This document shows, in pieces, positions 37,601 through 51,800 of a stretch of 64,000 nucleotides of DNA; within the stretch, counting starts at the first letter, position 1; each line of letters begins with the position of its first letter. The translations under genes and the position numbers were made by a program. The notes beneath the pieces are model-generated. The model did no database searches, was not told the DNA's origin, and was given only the letters and a program-made list of their open reading frames with translations. The DNA comes from Siphonodentalium dalli. Its lineage: Eukaryota > Mollusca > Scaphopoda > Gadilida > Siphonodentaliidae. The DNA lies in the NCBI GenBank assembly GCA_032622095.1, contig CP136069.1, positions 102,638,278-102,702,277 on the forward strand. Reading direction: 5' to 3'.

Positions 37601-39806
37601 ATGCAGAAAGTTGAAATGTTTAAGTATACTAGATATCAACATGAAGAGATCTGTAGACAGTTAAATCCAAGATGGCCTCTGGTGGCCATGTTTTCCAATG
37701 AAATTCAAAACTTTTGATAGCTCCCATCTAGTGGTCACACCCAAGATCAAAAGGAAGTTTGGTGACGACCAGATGAAGGATGTGGTCTGTAGGTGTGCTA
37801 AAGGATTAGTCATGCAAAGAGTAAAATCAACGAGAGGCCGATCACGATCGGCAGATGTTTAACCCATAGCTTGGCGACAGCGATGAGTTATTTTCATATA
37901 TCCTTACCCCATCCTTTTCATGAGTGCAAAACTGTAAACAATTCACACCTTACTATTAATTCACAAGTGAAATCACACTTATCGGGCACCTTGCTCACAT
38001 TAACACAATGTTAACACAGACGTGGCTTTGATTTCAACCTATTAGTGACTCCAACACAGATACATGTATGTCTTATAGAGTTATAAAGCTAATTAAGCTC
38101 AATCCATAGTCGGAGAGAAGCTCCAAAGTCGGAGAGAAGCACCATAGCTGTTAAATATCAAATAGTTACGAAATTAGGTAGACAAACATCATAGAAACTC
38201 AATTTATCTATTTATTACCGTACTGACCCGGTTCAAAGCCCATGCCCGTGTTTAAGCCCACCCATATATTTTGGCCAAATTCCATGCACAGGGGTATATT
38301 CGTGTTTAAGCCCACCCCAAATGTTGTTCAATTTCAGCAGTGGTAAGTAAGTATTTGCTAATGATACTCCCCAAATAAATAATTCCAAGAAGTATATTCA
38401 CAAACGATCGGTGACGGCGAGAATGCCACGAAAAATGGAAAGTTATAATTCGTAGGTAAGTGATAATATTAAATGAAATAAAATAAAGTGAATCTTAAAT
38501 TATCATTTGTTTATTCAATTATACTTCCCAAACGTTAACAGACATAAAATACAATAGAACCCACTTGATTTAAAAGCCATGTGCGGTTATGCGCGTGCAA
38601 TACTTTTAAGTTTAATCAAAGCGCACCTGTTCCAACTACAGTACTGTAAAAACATATTTTTCGTGTTCAGTGACAACGTAGACCTGTATGTTCCTACATG
38701 TGGCCAAACACAAAGAACTGGCCTCTTGGTTATGTAAACACACAGTGGGTATCATAATGGAGCAATGTCTTCCAAACTACGTCAACTTTATTCACTCGAA
38801 ACCAAAATATTCAAACACGTGCTTTTATATACGTTTTAGCATTCGGCAAACCTCGTCAGATTCCGTCACCGTTTGCCCCCAGAGGTCACAGGTCGAGGAG
38901 TTCAGAATGCCGTTTTAGTAGAAATACAACTGCCTTGTCAGTGCTGTTAAATAATTACACTCACTGGCTTTTGTTAAACATGCAATTAGTCGCCATTGTA
39001 ACATCCTCTATGTGTAGACAATGGATGATGGATCACGAATAAAGCGCCGGGCTTATTGTTTTCCTAATCGGATTAAATCTGAACATTGATATAAACTATA
39101 GACTATAGATAACCCACACTGCCGCTTACATAATAACCAGGGCATTCCTGACTCCAAGCATACACTTTGGGAACAAGACGGCTGTCAGTCAAGACTACTT
39201 ACATAATAGTGTCATTTTAACATGGGAATGTTGGCCAATAAAACTACAAGACTTAAAGTGTTATTATAACATTTTAATATTCATATTTAATTGAAAAAAT
39301 TCCAAAATAATCGGCGTTAGATCGGCTTTCATCAGTTTTACTGTCCCGATTTCTTAGGATTTTTGGTTTGCAAAGGGCCATATCCGAGTTTAAGCCCACT
39401 TGGATTTTTGAGCTCAAATAAAACAAAGGCCCCCTGGGCCTAAACGCGGGTCAGTACGGTACATTGGAACATGAGACATAACATATTGTGTGTTTCTTTT
39501 TAGCATCATTGCTATTTTTTTGTTTATTATATTTTGTGTCAGCTGCATATTAAAAATTCATAGCAACCTATTAATATTTCACCACTAAAAAAACAATCAA
39601 TAACTGATCAACTATAGAAGTGAGGGATGTATAGACCAGGATATAAAATATGATTGCTAATGATTGGATATAAATGTTATCTGCCATATATATCGGTGAA
39701 GCTTGTATTGCTTTTTTATGTGTAAATATGCGCGGTGCGCGATGTGTATATATGTGTATGTAATTGCACATTGAAACAATTGCTGTAGAATGCGTTTCTT
39801 AAATGA

Positions 39807-39839
<33 letters not shown>

Positions 39840-42800
39840 TTTCTTCTAAGTTGATCATTGGAAAGATATGTTTGTGAACAGTTTAAATATAATTAAAGTT
39901 AAGGTTAATATTTTCAAAACGATTCGATAGATACCAAAATCTATACATGTGAAGAATGTGTCATGATTATCACAGATGTGATTATTTATAGAGTGATCAT
40001 GCAAAAAATATTAGCTATCACATTGTGTCAACAGGATTGGTGAAGGATGTTAATATATTTAAGCAAATAAACCAAATGACCATCACTATGCAGGTAAGAG
40101 GTGTGTTATCATAAACTGTGCCAGAACTATAAACATAATTAATGGAAATATTTGAGTTATCAAATCGGATAGTAAGGAATTAATCTTACCCAAACTAATG
40201 AACTGATAAACACAGAGTAGTCAACAAAAAGCATGGCATTTAGAAACCCATACAATAAGTCAGTCTCAAGAATCCCAGCACTGTTAATATTATCCTGTAG
40301 CCCAAATGCAACTGAGGGAATTTCAAAATAAGACATATCCTCTAATGATGAACCTGGCTCAAAGTTAAAGTGATAATTTAATATATGTCTATCAGATAAT
40401 ATGAGTCTATCGAATGGGTTAATTTTAATCCCAAATCCATGCAAGTTAAAAGTGGATCACCATCAACATGGACATAGAATAGGAGAATGATCAAATAAAA
40501 AACATCAGAAGACCATATGATGTGTGCAGAGGGTTAATCATTTTGAATGACATCATATGATGGAACTAAGGAATGGGTGTATTAATTATTTTCTAAGTTA
40601 TTACAACAGTGTCTCTGTAAACAATAATGCCATGAACTGCATGGATTCAATACGGAGAACAGAACTGGAATAAAGAGTCTGACATCAATCACAGTTTGAC
40701 AGTTGTTTATAAGTCTGCAGCCACCAGTGGTGCTATCAGGTCACTGTGTCCAAAGCAATAAATTATCTCCTTCCAATAACACAGGTGTGTGTTGTGTCTT
40801 GTTCTATTCAAATTTAATAGTGCATGGAAAAGAGGTATGAATTATAAAGGGCCATAACTCTGTTAAAATATACTGGATCAAACCCATATTCGCACTTGAT
40901 CTGTATTTAGGGGTAAGAAATTCATATACCAAAATTGGTGTCGATCAGTAGAAAAATGTTTGAGTCATCCTGTCTTGGATGAATTCTATTTAAAAACAAG
41001 AGTGGAAAGGGTTAACTAAACAATACCAAAATCCATACAGATGAAGAACGTGCTAAGAAAGACTTAGGTAAGAAATATGAGGCAGATCCAGCTGGCAGAT
41101 CAGAAGAAATATGTTCAACTTATTGGATTGGATAGCATGTGTGTGAAGGGTTAATTATTTTCTAAACTGATCAACTAATCGATACCAAAAACTATACACG
41201 TGAGGGGTGTGTCATCATAAACCTACATATCAGATATGAAAACAATCGGACAAAAAATACTTTGGTTACAGCATCGGATAGCTCATGCCTATGTGCGGAT
41301 GCAAAGTGTTAATAATTTCTAAACCGATCAACCGATCGATACCAAAAACTATAGAGGAGAGGAGTGTGTTATCATAAACAAGCACATAAAATTTTAACAC
41401 GATCCGATAGAAAATATTCGAGTAATTGAATCGGATAGCAAGTGTCTACGGACGGACGGATGGACAGATGGACAGACGGACAGACAGACGGACGATGGAT
41501 GGTTGATCCGGACGTCGGCATTATGTGTACCATGGTATGGGTACATATAAAAATGGCTGCTGGTGACCATGTTTTTTAATGAAATTTGGCAAAATTAGAT
41601 TACTCCCATCTGGTGGTCATCCCGACGATCATGTGAAGTTTAATGACGACCAGACAAGGGATGTCATCAGTAGGGTGTACCAAAGAGTAAAATCCAAGAT
41701 GGCCACGAAATTTGGAGAAAAAGAATTATGGCTCCCATCTAGTGGTCACCCAATATATCCATATGAAGTTTGGTGATGATCGTACCAGGGATGTGGTCTG
41801 TACGGTGTGTCAAAGGATTTAGTCATGCAAAGAGTAATATCCAAGATCCAAGATATCCAGCCATGGTTTTCATAAAAAAAAAAATTCAATTTTGATAGCT
41901 CCCATCTAGAGGTGATCCTAAACATGCCTGTAAATGTTCAAAACAATTCTCCAATAAATGTGGGCTGCATGATGTGCCGGTAGATTCAAATTTGAAATCC
42001 AAGATGGCTGCCAGTGGCCATGTTTGATCACAAATTAATGAAACAGCTCCCATCTAGAGGTCAGCCCGAAGTTCCATGATAATTGGATGGTGATGATTGG
42101 ATGAGGGATGTGGTCTGTCGGTTGTGCCCAAGGATTTAGTCATGCAAAGATTAAAATCCAAGATGGCTGCCGGCATCCATGTTTTTTTGCCAAAGGACCC
42201 CAAAGTGGCTCGTTCCCATCTACATGTCAATGTCAACAGCCATGACAAATTATTTCATAATGATCAGACCAAAGTTATGACCTGTAGCCAGTGTCAAAGG
42301 ATTTAGTCATGCAAAGAGTGAAGTCCAAGATGGCTGCCGGCAGACAATGACCCTAAAATGTTACGTTCCCATCAATATGTCAATATTAACATCCAATACA
42401 AATTTCATGATGATCAGACGGCCACTGGTGCCCACGTTTTATGGCCTATTGACACCAAAATTACTAGTTCCCATCTACATGTCAATGTCAATTATCCGTG
42501 ACAAATTTCATGACGATCCGATCAAAGGTACGACCTGTAGCCATTGCCAAATGATTTAATCATGCAAAGAGTATAATCCGGTGGCCATGTTTTGTGGCTG
42601 AATGACCCTAAAATGACTCGTTCCCATCTACATGTCAATATTAACATCCATGACAAATTTCATGATAATCAGACCAACAGTACAACCTGTAGCCAGTGCT
42701 AATGGATTGAATTTTGACATCCAAGATGGCTGATGGCATCCATGTTTTTTTTGCCAAATGACACCAAAATGACTCGTTCCTATCTATATGTCAATGTCAA

Positions 42801-45800
42801 CAGCCATGACAAATTTGATAGTGATCCGGCCAAAGGTACGACCTGCAGCCCGTGCTAAAGGAATTTGCTGACGGACGCACACACACACAGACGACCGATA
42901 CCAACCCATGGCAATAGCTCAAACTATACAAAGTAAAGTTGATCTAATAAACATCTTCTAATAGAACTATCACGCTTTGACTAGCAAAAGAGTGCCTCCA
43001 TTTTCTCCCATGATTTCTGATACAGAACTTTATCTGATTTTAATCTGATAAACTGAATTGCATATTCCAATGGTATATATAATGAGTGGAAATAGCTCAC
43101 ATGTTGAAACATCATCTTCGGTTGAACGTGGTGTAACAGCAGGTGCATAGTTCAATGGATTTACAGGAACAAATCTCTGTAAAAAATTGAAATCAAATGA
43201 ACAACCATATACCATTGCAAAACTAAATGGGAACAAAGACATATTTTTTTTTTTTTAAATAATTGAATAGGAAGAAATCTTATTCCAATGAGCCAACCAT
43301 TTTCTTCATATTAATGCAACCTATAACTTTACCTTAATGTCAAAACACAAGCTGTTCTGTTGCCCATTGAACACCCTCAGGTGGCATACCATCTTGTATG
43401 TTATTTCCAGATGAACAAAGAGAAATAATTCTAGAATGGAAATTGTGATCAACATCATTGGATACTTCAGTGAAATATATTTACTAACTTCCATTGAGAT
43501 CTGATAACCTATCGCCGAGATAACTGGACAGACATATGGATGGATGAATGGACGGAGGACCGGACACATGCAAACCAGTATACAAACCCTTCACTTTGTT
43601 TGTGGGGATGTTCGTATAGTGTCCACATGTTAAACACATATTATTGGTTACTAGTATTTCACAATATCAAATTGATCTTTTACTACTTGCTCATTACACA
43701 CAATTAAAGAATATAACATTCAATTATTAATTGTTGGTTTTAAACATATTTTATCGTAAATAATATTAGAAACGGATTGGGACACAAGTTACAAAATTTA
43801 GATTTGCCCTTTCCTGAAAATAAGAAACACAAATAAGAATTAACAGTCCAGCCACATTAGATGTGAAAGGGGAAAAGTAAGGAAATAAATCGGGGAAGCT
43901 GATTTTTTAAATATTATTTAGGCCATAACATCGCAGACGCGTCACGAAAAGTCCCCTAAAATCCTAGTTGAGCTTTCTGAGTTACACAATTTTTTCCATA
44001 TAAAAAAAAACTTTTATATTTTTCACAATCATGGGAATAATGCGATGCTGTAACATTTTTCAGCCGAAACGTATACAACATATACTCAATATTGTTCAAT
44101 ACACAATTCTCGAACCATATATACCAATTCAAAGGGGGGATTTGAATGTATTTCGCAGATATGGATAACAAATAACATAATGACCTAAAAAAAATGACAA
44201 TTTTTTCAGGCAAACTGTTGTATTCGATGTCAAATTTCTCAGGCTTCTCTTTACGCAGATGCGAGAAATTTGTTTTAATAACTGCACAGACATCACTCCT
44301 TCACTATAATATGCGGAAATAGCGACTTTAACTATTATAAGCGGTCAATACTTGTAAAAACAGAACCCTACCCTCTAAACTGGCTCTCGTCGACCTTGTC
44401 ACATTTTGCTCTTCCGCTTGTCCAAGCGCTTGGTGCAGAAAACACCACAATTGTGAAAAAGGTGATACAAGCATGGAACTTGACGCACATGTTCGCCAAA
44501 TATGATTATAAGACCCAGAATTAATGATTGAAAGTCCCGATGTGGAGAAAGATCAAACATCGAACATTCAGTCTAGATCAGTTAGCGGGTAACGTCAATG
44601 ACGTCACGAGAAATGACATAATTCACAAGTGACATTACCATTTTTAATGGAAATCGTGCATAGGAGTGTAATAAAACAAACTAAACTACACCAAGTAGCA
44701 CTTTTATATTGAAAACAATTATAATAGAAAAAATACCATATAATTCTTACTTATATGAGTGGTAACTTTTGCCAGGGTCATACCCGATATACAAAAAGCT
44801 CATATATTATGGTAGTTTTAACTAAACACGTTTTTTATGGTGAAAACAATTATTAATGTCGTTAGAGTGAGCCTAACATGAATGTGCTAAAAATTTAGTT
44901 TTCATATGGGTACAATTATCCATTATGCTCCATTATCAGTTCAGTTATCGGGAATTATAAGTCAGAGTTGAAAAGTTGTTGCTTTTGTTTAATATGAGGC
45001 ATGACCATAATAGTGATATAAGCCATAAACCCACACAGCTAGATGTAGAATGTAAGTCACAGACCCACTCTACTATATATGAAGGGCATGGGGGCCAGCC
45101 TGTCATGGCTAGCCCACAATATATAGTTAGGTTAGGACCCAAGCACCTATAAGTAGTCATAGTACCCATGTCCATACACATAGAATATGGATATAAGATA
45201 TGTATAGTCCATGAACCAGGCCGCTACATATAAGCCCCCATATATTCGTCTTGGATCCAGGCATCTATAGACAAGGCATACACCATTAACCACGACATTC
45301 ATATGCAATCGGTGCATTCATGAGTAAAGTATATGTCATTTCCGACATTCATATGCAATCGGTGCATTCATGAGTAATAGTATATGTCAGCCACCACACC
45401 CATGGCGGCTATTCCAAGGATGATAAAGGTTATCTCGCTTCTTTTTTTTGGTCATCTGACGGCATGTAGAAGTCGGAAAGCTGGGGCTCAGGCTCAGGCC
45501 CCAGTTGCAGCTCAGCTGCATTTTTGCCCGTGACCTGTGTGTAAACGTGGATTGCAGCGACGACGTCACGGAAAGTTTGGACAGTGTGGCCTTGGCAACG
45601 GTGTTCTTCATTGATCCAGTCAAGGAAGGCGCTCAGTCCGTTTTCGGGACCATTCTGTCTGTGCAGTCTGGAGCTGTTCCATAGCTAAATCATGACGCTT
45701 GCATTCTTCGTCAACACCCGAGTTTCTCAGCATCGAAATGAGATAGCTTGACCTGCTGAATGCTAATGTGTTGGCGAGTGCACCACAGAGCAGCATTGCG

Positions 45801-48800
45801 ACTGTTGCCATTATTCGTAAATATTACTTCATAATATCAGATGGTATGATCCCCTGTTTAATTAGCAAATCTGTCATGGCCACGGCGAGCGCAACATCAA
45901 CAACGACCATACCCATATTGCGGGGCGTGAAGTCCAGCTTAGGGGAACGACCACCAATAACCATTTTGCCCAGGCAGGAGGAGCCGATGGCAAGACCAGA
46001 TATAACGGCGCCATGGTACAATGCGTTGACAAGCATCTTTCCGTCAGTACTTTGGGAAGACATATCCATATATGTATATATTATTCCATATAGAATGGGT
46101 CTGTCTTTAATTCATGTTTTGTTTCTTGCGGTGTCACTTCATGACGACAGTTGCTCCCGCGTCACAGGTGCAGGCAGTGCTTGCCTGCGTTGGGCCGCAT
46201 TCGGACAGTTCCTATGGAACAGCAACACCACTGACCAACCCAAGGCCCCCCGACTAGCCACAGTTCGGAAGGTACAGCAAGGTAGGAATCGGGGCTCGCA
46301 GAGTCACTGCTATGACCAACAGTCCTGTTACGCATTTGCCATGGCCAGACGGGTGTTGTTCTCATGACTCTGATTCCGCAGGAATAGCAGTAGCTGATGC
46401 TACTAATGGGGCTGGTTCCGTGGTCTGAATAGAGGCCTTGGCTTCCCGAAACTCCTGGAGGATTTTGTCCGACGAGCTGTGGCGCCAACTCGCCCCCGCC
46501 GCGACCTTCTTGGGATCCTTTGGGTGCCTTGGTTTTGCCGCGCTCACCGCTGACACAGGCGTGTCACTGTGCATTTGCGCATCCCCTATTTATTGGCTCA
46601 TCGTCATGAAGTGTCCAAATTCGCAATGCTTTGCAGTGGTCAACACAGCAGTCAAAGGGCGATAAATACATTCCATATCAATTAAGGATTTTTGTAATTT
46701 CCAGATGGATTTCTTTTTTCCTATATGTGACATTTTAATGAATTGAAACACTTCTGGGAAAAAGTCTTTCTTGTTCATCCTTACTGATTGTAGGGTACGG
46801 AGAGTATACACGAGGAATCAACCCGACATCTCACTGTTTGCAACATGAGGTGTTAAAATCAAAAGCGCAGTTGGATATTTTATTTTATTTTGGGGTATTG
46901 TTTAGTGCCTTATGTTGAGACAGGCATGTGTAGGCTATCCTTGTGGTTTCCCCAACATTAAGTTTGCTGCATTCCGAACAAGAATGCGTGTTTTATAGTT
47001 GATAGTATGCATGTTAGATGCTGTGGAAATTGTTACTTGTTCCAGCTTTGTGCATGATCTTTTTGGTGCCTTTATGTGAGTTATCCTCTGCAATAACCAT
47101 GGCGAGAGAATCATTAGGCATTGTTACATTGGATGTGACATGGATGAGATGCTCATGGCCATATTCGAGTAACCGAGTGAAATGGATTACAAATTATAAA
47201 TTTGACTGGCACTGGGGATATTTAGTTGGATATTCTGAGATGGAAACAGAATCTGATGAAGTATATAAAATTTAGAGAAATATTTACTGGAAATGAGGGT
47301 TGTTGGGTGTGCCTCAGATGATTTGCTGAAAGTATATATGCCAGTAGAATCAATCAAACTACCTGAGATAGGAATCTGCCACTTAGTGATTTTCTCTTTG
47401 GTTTTAACTTTCTCTGTGTTTTGGAGGAACTTAGCCTCAAGGAGTCCTTGAGAACTGAAAAATAAACAAGGCTCATTGTTTCACATCTGCAGAGAATATT
47501 CTATATGAATATTAAATGCCGCTTGGCCACACATCCCCTGAAAAAGGTGGCTTCTTTTTTAAATAAAAATTTAATTCCAGCAACAATCATTGGATCAAAC
47601 ATATTTCCAACTGTCTATGTTATTAACATGCCTAGTTATATTTGATTGGATACCAGAATAATCAGTAACTTCGAAGTCTAAAATGGGTGCCGGTATATCT
47701 TGATTGGATCAAACCAAAACTCAAACTGTATTTCCACATACTAGATTTGAAAACCGGACATCAAAATAATTTGCAAAACGGGGATAACTCCATTAGAAAA
47801 GGTCAGACTAGACCCAAATTAGAATTTACCAGAAATTTCTCATATAAAGACCACATACAATGTTTCATGAAATTCTGTCATATATTATTCAAGTTATCAT
47901 CCAGACAACAAAATTATCAGAAAATTCTAAGTGGAAAAGGTGTGCAACTCTGTCAGAAATGATTGGACCGGTCCCAAATTTGAACTCTACCTGTAATTTC
48001 ATAAAGAAATGATTTCACTTGATACAGGCTTCACAGGAGGCCGAAAGCTTGTTGCATTGTACACTAATGGGTCTATAAAGGTGTTATCATTCAATTCCTG
48101 TCATCTTTTAACTGTATTTTCATGTGATTAATCCACATGTTACATGTAAATTTATCGGATAACTATAACTTGAGTTATCATCTAGACAGCAAAATAATCT
48201 CACATGAAGAACATATACCAAGTTTCATTAAATTCTGTTATTATTAAAGATATCATCCGGACAACAAATGTTTTGTACAGACAGAAAGACGGACACCGCT
48301 CATTGAGCCTCATTCCTATAGTACATCCTCTGAAAATTATTTTTCGGGAGACAACAATACAATACATACAGATGCTCTATCTCTTCCCAGCAATACTCCA
48401 ATGGCAATAAAAACTTTATGAAACACATTTGCATTATTATTTTTAAAAAACACCAAAATAAACATTTGGTTTTACAAATATTTTAGTATTTCAAATCAAA
48501 GTTTAAAGAATGTGACAGCTTTAATTAAATTTTATTAACGATATTTATTTACCAAATATTAGAAAACATTAAGTAAAATAAACCAAAATGGGAAAACTTT
48601 AAAGATGAAACAGAAAAAAATAATATCTGGTAGAACAGTTTTGTCTAAATCGTACATACCCAATGATGAACTAAGGGTTTGGCATTTACCAATGATCGCC
48701 AACAGGAATTCATTGTGTAGATGAACTGTAAAACAAATTATTCATAAATTATTACACATTCTACTGATGTGGCTGTCAGCAATGGTGATCAGATAACACA

Positions 48801-51800
48801 CAGAAATACACCTAATCTTACAAAGGTATATGAATTTATCTATTGACTATTGACAAGATAAACCTGTATTGTGTGGTCAACATCGACCCCCATGATATTT
48901 CTGGGAACCACACATAAATTTGTCCGTACCATGTAGCTGCCCAGATTCCAGAATAACATATTGTCACTTATGTCACTTTATACATCACAACACAGAAGTA
49001 AACCCCATGATATTTCTGGGAACCACACAGAAATTTTTCCGTATTGTGTATTTGTCAAACAATGTAGAGAATAATATCAGTTTCAACTGAGTAATGAGTG
49101 TCATATCAGTATTTGTTAATACTAGTACTTGTATATTAATTAAATTTGTTATTCATTCTGTTGTTATGGTAAAAATATCAAACAGTACATGAGTTTGAGT
49201 TTGTTCTTTATGTAGCTCAAAATAAACAAATACTGAAATATTAGGTTCAAATTTCCCTATTCATTTCTATGGGGGAGTAGTGGTGATATGTTAATTTGAT
49301 TCTACTGTTAAGGTCAATAGATAAAATCATCACGCCGTATCTTTTCACATAGTACAGGTTTTTACCTGCCCTCTACCAGCCATATCCCATTTGGCCTTAT
49401 GGGATACAACTGGCTTTGGGTAGGAAAAAACCTGCACTATGTGAACAGACAAGGGGTAACTAATATTATTATGTACAAGCCGAAACAGGCTACCTTTTGG
49501 AGCCTTTATTCAATGTCTGAGGGGCCTGTGGGCCCCTTTGTGGTTAGGGCCTAGAGGTTACAGGCCTATGTGTGCACTACATGCAAATTTTGATCTTAGA
49601 CAGAGACTTTATTCAGCAGCAGTCTCTTTGTGCGGTTTGCTCATTTTGATCCTTTCAAAATTTTGATTTAAAAAAAAATTATTTAAAAAAAATTAAATTG
49701 CTAAATTCAAAAAACATTTTGTTTTGTTTTTAATTAAATTTGTTTGAATCCAATTTTTTTTAAATGCCGTTGTCTTGTCTTGTTAGAAGATCCCACCTTG
49801 ATTTGTCATGGCACCACTTGCTGTGTGGAATCCTAATCCTTCAGTATGATTAAATGTTGTTTTGTGAAGTACCATCAATCACTGTGGCTAACTCACAGGT
49901 TGCTTGGTTGATTTCAACAGAACTAAAATGCTTAAAGTCAATTAAATAAATAAAAACTAGATTGGCATCAGTGGCAAGGGGCTCAGTTTGAGATTGCCGC
50001 AACGAGCTGGCTCATTTTGACGTGTATGCCATGTAGAAATTCCCGACTGTAGTGCTCCAGTTGGATGACATCCTCTTCCACGAGGGGTGATAATGCAGCA
50101 ATAGTGGGATGAGATTAAGGTGAGCTGTGTGAAGTTGCGATTCTGCCTGGATGCTGTCAAAGTCTGCAAGTTTTCTTCATCTTCTCTCTCTGGGCTTCTA
50201 GGGCTGGCATTCTGCAATGAAGTGTTGTCGACCTTCTTCAAATGATTCACATAGTTTTCACGTATTGTCTACTCTCTGGTTGAAAGCTGCACTGTTAGTC
50301 TGTAAGGTGTATGTTCCGGTGATCAGTCTGGCCTCATATATAACAGCAATCAGGGTATCCCGAGTCACCACATCAAATTTGATTGAAAATTGGTCCAGGG
50401 GTTTGGGAGAAAAATCAGACAGACATACAAACAGACAAATCCTACTCTTTTATATATATAGATTTCCATAAAAAATTATATCTCGCATAACATATGTAAA
50501 ATGTCTTTATGCAGAAAATGTATTAAAAAAGTTTTGGTATCTTTATACCTCTACAATACCTCCCCATTGCCCCTAATATTGTCCTCGCCTTCCCGCCACC
50601 TCCACCACCAGCTTAGAAATCTTTAGGAATCTATATATTATTATACCAGTAACAAACTTCAATTCAACAGCATAGAACTTTCCCTGTACTGAGTATGACG
50701 GGATTGAGTCTGATCGACGGGAATACAAATATTTTACAGATGGCAGCAAAACCGGAAATAGAACATCAAGATTTTCCAGCACACACCTAACACATAATGT
50801 TGAGATTCTTGAAGCCGTATTGATCTTAATTAAATTGCCATTTGAGCCTTTTACTAGTTCAGATCATGTCCTTTTAATAGTCTAGGTTTGGATGGACGTG
50901 AGGTTTCACCTAAGTGAAAGTGTCAATGACACTGTAGCTCAACTTGGAACGGGAATAATTTCATGTGTTACAGTCAATGGAGCGATTTAATAGGAACGCG
51001 GAAAGTTGAAAGGTCTAAGTAATACTAGATTATCAACATGTGGAGATATATATAAGTAAAATCCAAGATGGTTGCTGGCAGCTATGTTTTAAAATGAAAT
51101 TCAAAAACATTTGATAGCTTCCATTTGGTAGATCAATATCAAGATTAATATGAAGTTTGGTGATGATCGGCTGAGGGAAGTGGACTGTAGAGTGTGCCAA
51201 AGAATTTTGTCATGCAAAGAATAAAATCCAAGATGACTGCCAGCGGACATGTTTTAAAGCCGAATGACCCAAAAATGACTTGTTCCCATCTACATGTCAA
51301 TGCTAACAGCCATGACAAATTTCATAATGATTGGACCAAAGCTATGACTTGCAGCCCATGCCAAAGTATTTAGTCATGCAATGAGTAAAATCCAAGATGG
51401 CTGCCAGTGGCCATGTTTTATGGTCGAATGACCCCAAAATGACTCTTTCCCATCTGCATGTCAATATTAACATCCACGACAAAATTCATGATGATCAGGC
51501 AAACAGTTCAGCCTGTAGCCCGTGCAAATGGATTGAATGGCCACCGGCGGCCTTGTTTTTGTTGCCGAATGACCCCAAAATGACTCGTTTCCCATTTACA
51601 TGTCAATGTCAACAGCCATGACAAATTTCATAATGATCCGACCAAAGGTACGACCTGCAGCCCGTGCCAAAGGATTTATTCATGCAAAGAGTAAAATCCA
51701 AGATGGGTGCTGACGGCCATGTTTTATGGCCGAATGACCCCCAAAATGACTCTTTCCCATCTGCATGTCAATATTAACATCCACGACAAAATTCATGATG

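Noticed and set aside
44599-44606. Perfect CRE-like TGACGTCA
   Set aside because: An 8-bp match is expected by chance in a window of this size and it has no promoter context.
49957-50250. 97-codon minus frame
   Set aside because: No recognisable domain; lies beside a probable LINE/SINE tail and may be repeat-derived, but no family could be assigned.
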